Below are positions 9,430-18,029 of a DNA stretch of 64,000 bases, piece after piece (the stretch's first letter is position 1; each line of letters begins with the position of its first letter). Below the pieces are notes generated by a model, which was not told where the DNA came from, searched no databases, and saw nothing but the letters and a program-made list of their open reading frames with translations. The stretch covers positions 2,046,001 through 2,110,000 of the forward strand of contig OX442315.1 in assembly GCA_949358305.1 (NCBI GenBank), written 5' to 3'. Origin of the DNA: Strigamia acuminata. Its lineage: Eukaryota; Arthropoda; Chilopoda; Geophilomorpha; Linotaeniidae. A program made the position numbers and the translations under genes.

Positions 9430-12400
9430 ATGGCAGATAATACCCGAGTAACAGATTCCGACTCCGACGCAAACAAGAGAGCCGGCAGTCGTAAAGGCGC
9501 CGACTATCACTTGCGATCTGGAGGTCCCTTACCCAAAGCCTCAGCGCACGAAGCGAGGCAAAAACGGCGTAAGCCTAAACCCGATCGTAGAAGCGCATCA
9601 GAGGCATCGCACCCGTCTTGCGCCGAGACGAGGCAGCGATTGGACGAGACAGAGCGGGGTGAAGAGCAATCTCACTCCAAACTGCCGCGTTCTAACCGTG
9701 ACGGCGAGACGAGCGGAAACGAGGTTTTATCCCGTAACCAATCGCCTCGTCTAACGCACGACACCGAGGTGGGCAGTCCGAAAGCAGCGTCTCCGATACA
9801 AAAGACGGCCTCAAATACGACCGCTAATTCGGCACTAAACACGCCAGTTACGCACAGTCGACCAGCCTCGGTAGTGTCTGAAGGGCACAAGTCCAACTCG
9901 TCCTCTGTCAAGCGTGTTTCGAGCCAGCCTTACAGCGTCTCGGGCACCTTGATTGATGCGATGCAATTGGCACAAGCGGAGGGAGTGAGATACACCCTTC
10001 CGACGGGGAAGATTACCGTGTACGAAACGTTACAAATCGTACGTGCAGCTTTAAAAGCGCACAGTGTATCCCCACAAATCACCATTGTTGAAGGTGCACA
10101 CGCTCAACAATTGGTTGATTCCGCTCAATTTGAAGCGGATGCAGAGAATGAGGCTCGACAAGCCATTCGCGAGAGACGGAGGAAGCTGGCGGAAAGAGAA
10201 GCGCAAGCTCTCGAGTACGGCAGAACCCAGCCCAATCCGACTACTCCCGAGGAGGTAGAAATAGTTGACCGAGCCCTGAGAGCACATCGATATGCTTTCC
10301 ACTCGCAACAAGAAGCAGAGCGAGCATTTATGGCCAGATTGCGACGAGATGACCCGAAATCCGTCCGCAAACCAGAGGTCAGTTCATCCGAGCTGTCCGA
10401 CGAGAGCCTAGAGGGAGACCCAAAGCGCACGCCGAAGGCCAAACCCAAACCCCAGCCGGAGAGAGCAACACCAGCTACTCCGCGCAAGAGAGATGCGTCG
10501 GCCAGAGAACAACAAACTCGGCCCCGCATGCAAGCTCTCGATTCAGCCACAAATAATGCGATAACGCGATTAATCAACGCTAATAATGCTAGGCGAAATG
10601 AAGAGCAAGCTCTCACAAGTCAACAGCATGATAATCCACAAGGGACTGAGTGGCAACAACCAGTGCCCATCCTTAAAGACGACGAGTCGTCAAGGAGACA
10701 ATCGCATGATCGCACCTCTTCGCGAGAAGAAGGCAAACGCGATGAAAGACCGAAATATTATCGCTACGGAAATAGTGATTCGTCGTCAGATGGACTGGAG
10801 TCAAATGCACCCAGTCGTCACGATTCGGAGAGAGGTTCTGGAGAAAGACGAAGGGAAAGAGAACGCGATGAACGCAGGGAAAGGGAACGTGACGACCGTC
10901 GTAGGGGCCGGAAAGAGTCAAACTCTTCACGGCGCAACCCGCCACGCCGCTCACCGTCTCCCGACCCCAGCTCCGACCCCTCATCCAACGACGACAGACG
11001 AAAGGATAAATCAAGTAATCGCCGGAAGAGATCCAACTCTCCGCGCGATAGAGAGAAACGACGTCGATCGGAAAATAGCGACCACCGACGGGAGGAGTTT
11101 CAGGACCTTCCCCGACAAAGCGCGTTTACCGATTCGACGGGTCGGCAGTATACGATGGGAGAGCTTGGAAGAGCACTACTTGGCTCGTTAAAAGCCGAGG
11201 GAATCGATCTGAGCAAACGAAACGATCGTAATCGTAGCACTGGTGACCGCGTAAAGAAAAAATACGCTGTCTCCCGACGTGACACCATGAGTGTTACCGG
11301 GAATATTAGGTGGCAATTTTATATTCAGAACCGTTTCGACGGGTCATGGAAAGCGGGAGATCGCTTCCTTGACGAAGTAATTCGAATTAAGACTGCCACT
11401 AAAGCCACCGTAGGAGACATGCTCACCCACGGTATTGTCGAGCTAATGACAGGCTCGGCACGTGAGTGGTACCAAGGATTGAAAGGCGTCAATTGGGACG
11501 ACTTTTTAATGAGATTCGACCTACGCTACGGCGAGACACCCGAAGAGGTGAGCCGAAAGATGCGAGGTCTTCGCCAGATGCCTGGTGAAACCATAATGGA
11601 TTACGACATTCGCGCCAGATTGTTGTTCGAAAAGGCCCCGATGGAATTTCATGCCACGGGATTCAACCTTTTCTTTCTCGGCGGTTTGTCGGAGTACTCG
11701 CAACGGGTGCTACTTGAAGAAAGGGCACCGACAGGAGGCAGCTACGAGGAGATGAGCGCCTTCCTGTTCGAGAACACGATAGATATCGAGAAGAGATATT
11801 ATTCCGCTTTACCAGAAGCGGAGAAAGCAGCAACCGCTAAACGTCTCAAGTTGAGTGCGGAAAGATATGGGGCGACAGATAAAATTATGCGCCCTACTGA
11901 ATATCTTAGCGGTATAATGGAGCTGGCAGAAGCTAGCGTTGGTTTACAAATAAAAAATAAACTGACATCCACGCTGCCTTCCAACCCTTTGGCCGCCCCT
12001 AAAAAGGCACCGACAGCGTCAGCCATGCAAGCGACACTGGAGGAGGTCAAGGAGGGGGAGGAAGCCGGACAAGATGCCGGAAAATCAGACGAAAAAGAAG
12101 AAAAAGACGATTATTCGACGGACGAAGAAATACGAAGCTATCGCGATACCTTATCAACGGGTTGCGATGAGGAAGGACCGCTAGTACATCTCATCCATCG
12201 AGATAGAGCGGTAGAAGAATTTCGCGCCAGGTTAAAACCAAATGCCGGCCGAATTCCGAAGTATTTTCGAAAGAATTACACGCCACCGTCGAAAGCAGAC
12301 CCTGAAAAGAAAAAATCGACTGAAGCCCCAAGAGACAAATCAAATATTCGTTGTTTCAAGTGTAACCAACCGGGTCACTATTCCAATGAGTGCCCAAGAA

Positions 12401-12513
12401 CAGCGAAAGAAGACGCTAAATTTGACGCAATAATGAAGCAGATGGCAGAGATTAAACTCGCCATGGCAAAAAACGAGTCAAAAAACGAGTCAGCGCAGGC
12501 GGCGAAGAAATAA
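9430..12513 (+). CDS. gag: Gypsy Gag, 1027 aa
   Basis: The first good ATG is at 9430 and the frame ends at TAA 12511-12513. The N-terminal half is low-complexity and charged, with 'DYHLRSGG' near residue 25 and an Arg/Ser/Glu-rich domain resembling splicing-factor RS/RE domains at roughly residues 465-560. The structural Gag core follows (about 630-780, with 'AREWYQGLKGVNWDDFLMRF' and 'MPGETIMDYDIRARL'), and then a single CCHC zinc knuckle, 'CFKCNQPGHYSNEC', near residues 976-989. A Gag of more than 1000 residues is long for Gypsy elements; the extra length is the disordered N-terminus. Pol follows in the -1 frame, joined by the frameshift signal at 12468-12531. Confidence 0.93.
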   Translation: MADNTRVTDSDSDANKRAGSRKGADYHLRSGGPLPKASAHEARQKRRKPKPDRRSASEASHPSCAETRQRLDETERGEEQSHSKLPRSNRDGETSGNEVLSRNQSPRLTHDTEVGSPKAASPIQKTASNTTANSALNTPVTHSRPASVVSEGHKSNSSSVKRVSSQPYSVSGTLIDAMQLAQAEGVRYTLPTGKITVYETLQIVRAALKAHSVSPQITIVEGAHAQQLVDSAQFEADAENEARQAIRERRRKLAEREAQALEYGRTQPNPTTPEEVEIVDRALRAHRYAFHSQQEAERAFMARLRRDDPKSVRKPEVSSSELSDESLEGDPKRTPKAKPKPQPERATPATPRKRDASAREQQTRPRMQALDSATNNAITRLINANNARRNEEQALTSQQHDNPQGTEWQQPVPILKDDESSRRQSHDRTSSREEGKRDERPKYYRYGNSDSSSDGLESNAPSRHDSERGSGERRRERERDERRERERDDRRRGRKESNSSRRNPPRRSPSPDPSSDPSSNDDRRKDKSSNRRKRSNSPRDREKRRRSENSDHRREEFQDLPRQSAFTDSTGRQYTMGELGRALLGSLKAEGIDLSKRNDRNRSTGDRVKKKYAVSRRDTMSVTGNIRWQFYIQNRFDGSWKAGDRFLDEVIRIKTATKATVGDMLTHGIVELMTGSAREWYQGLKGVNWDDFLMRFDLRYGETPEEVSRKMRGLRQMPGETIMDYDIRARLLFEKAPMEFHATGFNLFFLGGLSEYSQRVLLEERAPTGGSYEEMSAFLFENTIDIEKRYYSALPEAEKAATAKRLKLSAERYGATDKIMRPTEYLSGIMELAEASVGLQIKNKLTSTLPSNPLAAPKKAPTASAMQATLEEVKEGEEAGQDAGKSDEKEEKDDYSTDEEIRSYRDTLSTGCDEEGPLVHLIHRDRAVEEFRARLKPNAGRIPKYFRKNYTPPSKADPEKKKSTEAPRDKSNIRCFKCNQPGHYSNECPRTAKEDAKFDAIMKQMAEIKLAMAKNESKNESAQAAKK

Positions 12514-12531
12514 CTTCTCGACCGTCTGCGC
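12468..12531 (+). promoter_or_regulatory. -1 ribosomal frameshift signal, gag to pol
   Basis: Two canonical slippery heptamers, A AAA AAC, lie in the gag frame at 12468-12474 and 12480-12486. Six bases after the second one, GCGCAGGCGG (12493-12502) can pair over ten base pairs (one G-T) with CCGTCTGCGC (12522-12531). An inner GAAG/CTTC stem (12504-12507 with 12514-12517) encloses the gag stop codon. The -1 frame is open from both heptamers into pol. This is the usual arrangement for making a Gag-Pol fusion. Confidence 0.87.
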
Positions 12532-12536
12532 CATTC

Positions 12537-15500
12537 ATGAAGAAGAAGGGGTTTAACAAAGGGTTCGATAAGCCGCCACCAGTCAAAGAAATGGGTAGTG
12601 ACATAGCTAACGCCCAAATTCAAGACAGGGCCAACAACGCTTTGCAGGTAATTACCGCAAACGCTGAGGCTGAGGCGGAAGAACCGAACCTACTGCTTGA
12701 AGAATTACCTCAAGTAGTCGAAGACACAGAAGAATTTCGTGTTTTCATGTGCAACGTGGCGGTCGAATACACCAACCGCCTATGCATGTTGCCCATGACA
12801 ATAGAACGTGAAAAAATTATGGGACTACTAGACTCGGGAGCAGATCGCTCGTTCGTTTCCGAAGACATAGTAGCATCAGTGGGTCTCACCGATAAGATAA
12901 AAGGCGTTAATAAAAATATACGTCTAAAAACCGCCAACGGAATGGCGCGTCCAAAAGGAGTTATATTATTGACCATGGAGTGGCTCGGAGGAGTAGAACA
13001 GCACCCTTTCCTGGTCCTGCCCACATGCGACAGAATTTTTCTGTTGGGCTTAGACCTCATGGCGTCAATGGAAATACAACCCAATCCAATAACGAAATCT
13101 TGGAATTATATCAGAAATGATAAGGAAAGACCCGCAATTGTCGTGCCACCAGCTCTTGTAAAAGAAGCGGCCGACAAGACACAGTGGGAGAAAGGCCTAA
13201 AGAAATTCGTTCAAGATTACGATTTTAAAGCATTCGTAACAGAATTGCAACGGGACAATGTAGTGGAAACACTTGTCGCCGACGCCGCTTTAGAATTAAA
13301 CGAAGCGGCAGCCCTACGAAGGGTCCTACTTAAATATGAGGGGATCCTGTCGAAAAAACCGGGCCGAACGAATAGGGCTATTCACGAAATTAAATTGACG
13401 GATAATAAACCTATACGAGTTGCGTATAAGGGAATGAACCCGCAAAAACGTGAAATAGTGCAAAAAATGTGCCAAGAAATGCTAGACAGTGGCATTGTCT
13501 CCGAGGCCCAGGGAGAATACGCGACGCGAGTTGTGCTCGTGATGCGCCCGGGCTCGGACCCACGCCTATGCATTGATTACCGCCCATTAAACGCGGTGAC
13601 AGAGATAGATCCCATACAGATGCCGTCTATCGAATCCATTTTGAGAGAGCTTAGCCCCTTTTCTTGGGTTACGACGATGGATCTGTCGAAGGGATACTGG
13701 CAAGTTGAGATGAGGCCAGAGGATAAGTTAAAAACAGCATTTTACTCGCCAATTGGACGGTTGATGTTCAACGTCATGCCATTTGGTTTAGTGAACGCTC
13801 CCAGTACCTTTCAGAGACTAATCGAAAGCGTATTGGGTGATATCCTGCATCAGTTTGTGTGGGCATACCTAGATGACATAGTTATTGCCTCCAAAACATT
13901 CGAAGAGCACATTGAGCACATCGACCAAGTGCTCACCCGGCTGGCAAAAGCTGGGTTACACGTTCACCCGGGCAAGAGCAAGTTCTGTCGAAAGGAGCTT
14001 GCCTTCCTGGGTTATCGCATTGGAGTCAATGGTTTAGCTATTGGCCCCGAAAAAATCGATGCGATTAATCGTTTCCCACCACCCGAGGACGTTAAAGGTG
14101 TCCAACGGTTTATGGGAATGATAAACTTCTTCGGCAGGTTGCTACCGGGTCTAGCTGAAGTGGCAGCCCCAGTTACCGACCTCCTGAAGAATGAAAACGA
14201 ATTTGTATGGTCAAATGAGTGCAACATCGCATTTAATGCGATAAAGAGGATGCTGACGGAAGTCGGCGTAATGCCTCTACCCGACCTAAACCGGCCGTTC
14301 ATATTACATACGGACGCCAGCAGAGTTGGGTTGGGAGCCGCGTTGCTTCAAACACACGTGCGCGACGGAGTCGAACAAGACCTGCCGTGCATGTTTATAA
14401 GTCGCAAACTCCAAGGCGCTGAAAAAAATTACAATGCCACCGAGTTGGAGTGTTTGGCCGTTGTGTGGGCCATAAGGAAATTCAGAGATTATCTCGAATA
14501 TACCAAATTTGTGGTCCACACAGATCATCAAGCGTTACAATGGCTGATGAAATTAAAGGAACCAGCCGGTCGACTAGCCAGATGGCAGTTAGAACTGATG
14601 GCATGCGACTTGACCATTCAATACAAGCCCGGCAAATATAACGTCGTGGCTGACGCTCTGTCACGGGCACCAGTGTCAGATCCAATCGACGCTGACGATG
14701 ATGGCGAGGATGACTCCCGCATCATTTATTGCCCTACGAGTTGTCACCGTTGGGATTTAAGGAAGATGAATGAAATTCCCACCGCGTCTCCGGCAGATGT
14801 AAAATTCTGTGGATTTTGGACGCGGTTATACCAACCAGCTGCTGACAATTACCCAAATGCAAGGAAGGAATTTAAGCTAGAGCGGAGAATAAATGACCCG
14901 CTTCTAAGCGCCTTCCACGCTCATGTCGGCGAGCAGATGCAAAGCAGTCCCCCGACAAGGGAGGAAATAATTGTGCAACAAAAATTAGACAAGAAATGTC
15001 AGGACAGAGCTAGATTCGTACTGACAGGAAAATATCCGCCCAATCTAACCAGAAGGCAGAAGCGTCGTTATGCACACGAATCCATAGATTACCTATTGGA
15101 TGACGGCCTTTTAGTGAAACATCACCCAAATCACCAAGATGACTTGAGTGAATCGGACACCGCAGTAAAGGTAGTAATACCTGCTTCCTTAATCGGTCGC
15201 GTGCTGTGGTTGTTACACGGGCACCCGCTTGCGAGCCATGCGGGAGTAAGCAGAACACTCTATCGTGCTACACAGCTTTTTCACTGGACAGGGATGAAAA
15301 AAGATATCGCTCTTTTTGTCCACCAATGTCAGCGATGTCAAGCGTGTAAGCCGAGGAGAAAATCACCATTCGAAACTATCTTCTTAGGGCCTTACGCGCC
15401 TTTTGATTGTTTAAGTGTCGATGTGATGGGCCCAAAACCCGTTACGGGAAATAAAAATGCGTACATTATCGTAATAATGGACGTGGCGACTCGTTGGCCC

Positions 15501-16607
15501 GAGTTGTACGCCGTCGCTAGACCTTCAGCAGAGAAAATCGTTGAATGTATCTACGACGTGGCGTTACGTTACGGATTTCCACGTAAAATAATATCCGATA
15601 ACGGACCCCAATTTATCTCGAAAATTTGGGGTAAGTTTTGTAAAAAATTCGGGATTGTGGCGTCACATACTTCGACCTACAATCCTAGAACAAATCCCGT
15701 TGAGCGACTCAACAGGGACATTAAATATGCATTAAGTATATTCACTGACATCCACAATAGGTGGGATGAATACTTGAGGGAGATCGCGTTCAGCATACGA
15801 ACAACAGTCTCGAGGACGAGAGATTTTTCTCCGGCCTACCTCAACTTCGCCCGAGAGCTACGAGTGCCTTGGGACCCACGAGTGGCAGAGTCGGTAAATG
15901 TGGTGGACCCAGAGAAACCACATGAGTATGTGTATAAATTGGAGCAAACAATTTCGAACACATACAAGCATATGATGGCGCACATTTTTAACATGCGCGA
16001 CCGCATTTTACAAGATAAAAGCGGTGGAAAATTCGTGAATTTCGAGATCAATGATTTGGTGTGGAAAGATGCACACACCCTCTCAAATGCAGCGAGAGGA
16101 ATCACCGCCAGCTTGGCCGACAAGAGAGATGGTCCGTATGTAATCATCGGCAAGCATGGCGGTAACGCGTATAAATTACGCAAGCTCGAGGACAACACCG
16201 AGCAAAAATCGATCCAGGTACGAGAGTTAACTCCGTACATTCCGGAATTCCCGCAAGAAATGTGGGCCAAGGGCCAAGTCAAGTCTAAAACTGACGGCCA
16301 AATCGTCGATATGTTCGCTGGCGAGTCGGAAAAAGCACCGCCAAGTGACAACGAGGAGTATTTCGACGCCCCTTCACCTCCGGTCAACGAGATCGTTGAA
16401 TCCGTTCCGGATCCAATTTTGGTCGGGGGGGAAACAGGAGAAACTCCTGAAACAAACACAAAAAACACGGATAAAAAAGAAAACAATAATGAGGAGGTAC
16501 AGACACAAAAAACAACAAAAAATATCGTACCTGCCTCGATCCGTAACCTGCGACCAAAAAGAGATAATCCGTTTATAAAAGGCGGAAAGGTCGTAGGAAA
16601 GAAGTAA
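12537..16607 (+). CDS. pol: Gypsy Pol: protease, RT, RNase H, integrase
   Basis: The frame holds 1356 codons from the ATG at 12537, but it is open further upstream and is probably made as a Gag-Pol fusion by the -1 frameshift. In order: aspartic protease 'LLDSGADRSF' (about 96-105); reverse transcriptase with 'CIDYRPLN' and the active site 'YLDD' (about 443-446); RNase H starting 'ILHTDASRVGLGA' (about 587); integrase HHCC zinc domain (about 890-935); and integrase core D962, D1021, E1056, with the usual 35-residue spacing between the last two. A GPY/F-type module ('DGPYVIIGKHGGNAYKL') follows, then a disordered acidic tail. No chromodomain is seen. All catalytic residues checked are present, so the enzyme could be active. 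Confidence 0.96.
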   Translation: MKKKGFNKGFDKPPPVKEMGSDIANAQIQDRANNALQVITANAEAEAEEPNLLLEELPQVVEDTEEFRVFMCNVAVEYTNRLCMLPMTIEREKIMGLLDSGADRSFVSEDIVASVGLTDKIKGVNKNIRLKTANGMARPKGVILLTMEWLGGVEQHPFLVLPTCDRIFLLGLDLMASMEIQPNPITKSWNYIRNDKERPAIVVPPALVKEAADKTQWEKGLKKFVQDYDFKAFVTELQRDNVVETLVADAALELNEAAALRRVLLKYEGILSKKPGRTNRAIHEIKLTDNKPIRVAYKGMNPQKREIVQKMCQEMLDSGIVSEAQGEYATRVVLVMRPGSDPRLCIDYRPLNAVTEIDPIQMPSIESILRELSPFSWVTTMDLSKGYWQVEMRPEDKLKTAFYSPIGRLMFNVMPFGLVNAPSTFQRLIESVLGDILHQFVWAYLDDIVIASKTFEEHIEHIDQVLTRLAKAGLHVHPGKSKFCRKELAFLGYRIGVNGLAIGPEKIDAINRFPPPEDVKGVQRFMGMINFFGRLLPGLAEVAAPVTDLLKNENEFVWSNECNIAFNAIKRMLTEVGVMPLPDLNRPFILHTDASRVGLGAALLQTHVRDGVEQDLPCMFISRKLQGAEKNYNATELECLAVVWAIRKFRDYLEYTKFVVHTDHQALQWLMKLKEPAGRLARWQLELMACDLTIQYKPGKYNVVADALSRAPVSDPIDADDDGEDDSRIIYCPTSCHRWDLRKMNEIPTASPADVKFCGFWTRLYQPAADNYPNARKEFKLERRINDPLLSAFHAHVGEQMQSSPPTREEIIVQQKLDKKCQDRARFVLTGKYPPNLTRRQKRRYAHESIDYLLDDGLLVKHHPNHQDDLSESDTAVKVVIPASLIGRVLWLLHGHPLASHAGVSRTLYRATQLFHWTGMKKDIALFVHQCQRCQACKPRRKSPFETIFLGPYAPFDCLSVDVMGPKPVTGNKNAYIIVIMDVATRWPELYAVARPSAEKIVECIYDVALRYGFPRKIISDNGPQFISKIWGKFCKKFGIVASHTSTYNPRTNPVERLNRDIKYALSIFTDIHNRWDEYLREIAFSIRTTVSRTRDFSPAYLNFARELRVPWDPRVAESVNVVDPEKPHEYVYKLEQTISNTYKHMMAHIFNMRDRILQDKSGGKFVNFEINDLVWKDAHTLSNAARGITASLADKRDGPYVIIGKHGGNAYKLRKLEDNTEQKSIQVRELTPYIPEFPQEMWAKGQVKSKTDGQIVDMFAGESEKAPPSDNEEYFDAPSPPVNEIVESVPDPILVGGETGETPETNTKNTDKKENNNEEVQTQKTTKNIVPASIRNLRPKRDNPFIKGGKVVGKK

Positions 16608-16756
16608 AATAAATTACGAGTCGATGGCGGCACTAAAAATAAATTCTAATCGACCGATAGTGCAAGCCATCACGTTGCGAGACTCGAAGAAAATTTCGCT
16701 AAGTCCAACAAAGCGGATATCGGTCGAATTCGCGTCACGAGATGGCGTGGAAACGC

Positions 16757-16882
16757 GGGACCCGTAGCAAAATTATCGGCACGGGTCGGATACCGCGTGC
16801 AAAAGACCCCGTAGCAGCAATCGCGCACGGGAGTGAGAACAAAGGAGACCCGTAGCGTAACATGCGCACGGGTAGGTGCGCA
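16757..16882 (+). repeat. Three tandem CCCGT/ACGGG hairpins
   Basis: The motif 'ACCCGTAGC' or 'CCCCGTAGC' followed about 14-17 bases later by 'CACGGG' occurs three times in a row. Each pair can fold into a short G-C stem. The even spacing suggests an RNA element in the retrotransposon transcript. No function is known to me. Confidence 0.6.
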
Positions 16883-17093
16883 CTAGTCTCAAACACCCGG
16901 GTTCTGGAGTATATTACCCAGAATCCATCGCGATTACCTCGTGTTCACACGAACTTCCGCTTTTCACAGCTGATCGCTGCATTCGTGCGTGATCCTCGTT
17001 TTTAACGTTTTACCGAGTTTTTCACCGAGTTTTTGAGATAGTTTTATCATCCTTTTTAAATCGTGATTGAGATTTTTGTGCGCGCTCCTCGCC

Positions 17094-17207
17094 ATGGACG
17101 AGGAAGAGAACGACGTGCTGGCCATCGAGCACGAGGACGAGGAAAACTGGGACCGCGATGTAAACCAAGTCCAGCCCGATCAGGTAGAAGTCGGCATCGG
17201 CACATGA
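17094..17207 (+). CDS. Small acidic ORF, 37 aa
   Basis: An ATG in a strong Kozak context (GCCATGG) opens 37 codons ending at TGA 17205-17207. The peptide is very rich in Asp and Glu ('MDEEENDVLAIEHEDEENWD' at the start). It lies between pol and ORF3 and could be a small product of a spliced transcript, an upstream ORF that controls ORF3, or chance. A CAG acceptor-like site lies upstream near 16970. Confidence 0.4.
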   Translation: MDEEENDVLAIEHEDEENWDRDVNQVQPDQVEVGIGT

Positions 17208-18029
17208 GAACTAGTTCCGTGCTGCTGAAGAAGAAATTTTGTTGACTAATACCTGACATGAGTGCTTTGCACTCGAAATAGCGTATAATTAATTATTAAC
17301 CGCGATCGCTCACACGATCGTATTTTTTTCCTTGTTAATTTGTTTTCGAGGTGCGAGCGCAGACTTCACGTCGCCTCGCGTCTCGAAAATTCCTCATGAC
17401 TTGAGTCACGAGCGAGACAATGGGCTCGAGCCATATATAATTTTATGACAAGGGGAGAATATTCTGTAAAAGAATATTTTTTCTCCACAAGTAATTTGAC
17501 GCATCAAATTGATGCAACTTAACATTCGTACGATGAATTTTTCGGTGTGTTGGATAAATTTAATTTGACTTTAACTTTTTTAAAAATTAGACAAAGTCCG
17601 ACTTCGGAATAATTCTTTATTAGGTTTATTTATTTAATAACATTTCGACAAGCACATTTATTGTGCGATTTTAGTAATAATTTACACCCGACGAATTCTT
17701 TTTACGAATGACTGATAATTATTAATTTAATTATTAGTAATGTTCTAATTAATGTTAGAATTAATTTGAAGTAAAATCTGATGATAAGAATCCGGATTAA
17801 AGGCTCGATTCCGTCTCGCTGTGCGTTTTGGACATGAGACAGATTTTTCACGTGATGACTTCTCTTTTTCTATCCGACGAGGGACAATTCGTCCTACGTT
17901 TGCACCGATAGACAGGAATCGGTCTCGACGGACGGCTGCACGTACTGGCAACGTCCCTCGAAACCAACCATTTATCTACGTATTTAAATATTAACTTTTT
18001 ATTAATTGTTTATTTCTCCATCCTTCCAG

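Larger units (their letters stand above)
16608..18029 (+). other. 1.4-kb region between pol and ORF3
   Basis: An unusually long spacer for a Gypsy element. It contains three consecutive hairpin-forming ACCCGT...ACGGGT-type inverted repeats (about 16757-16882), a short acidic ORF (17094-17207), an AT-rich segment and finally the splice acceptor for ORF3. The inner part could carry RNA export, packaging or promoter signals; that is inference. Confidence 0.6.

Noticed and set aside
15836-16633. 265-codon minus-strand frame under pol
   Set aside because: It is the antisense shadow of the integrase end and Pol tail; the plus-strand frame has clear catalytic motifs.
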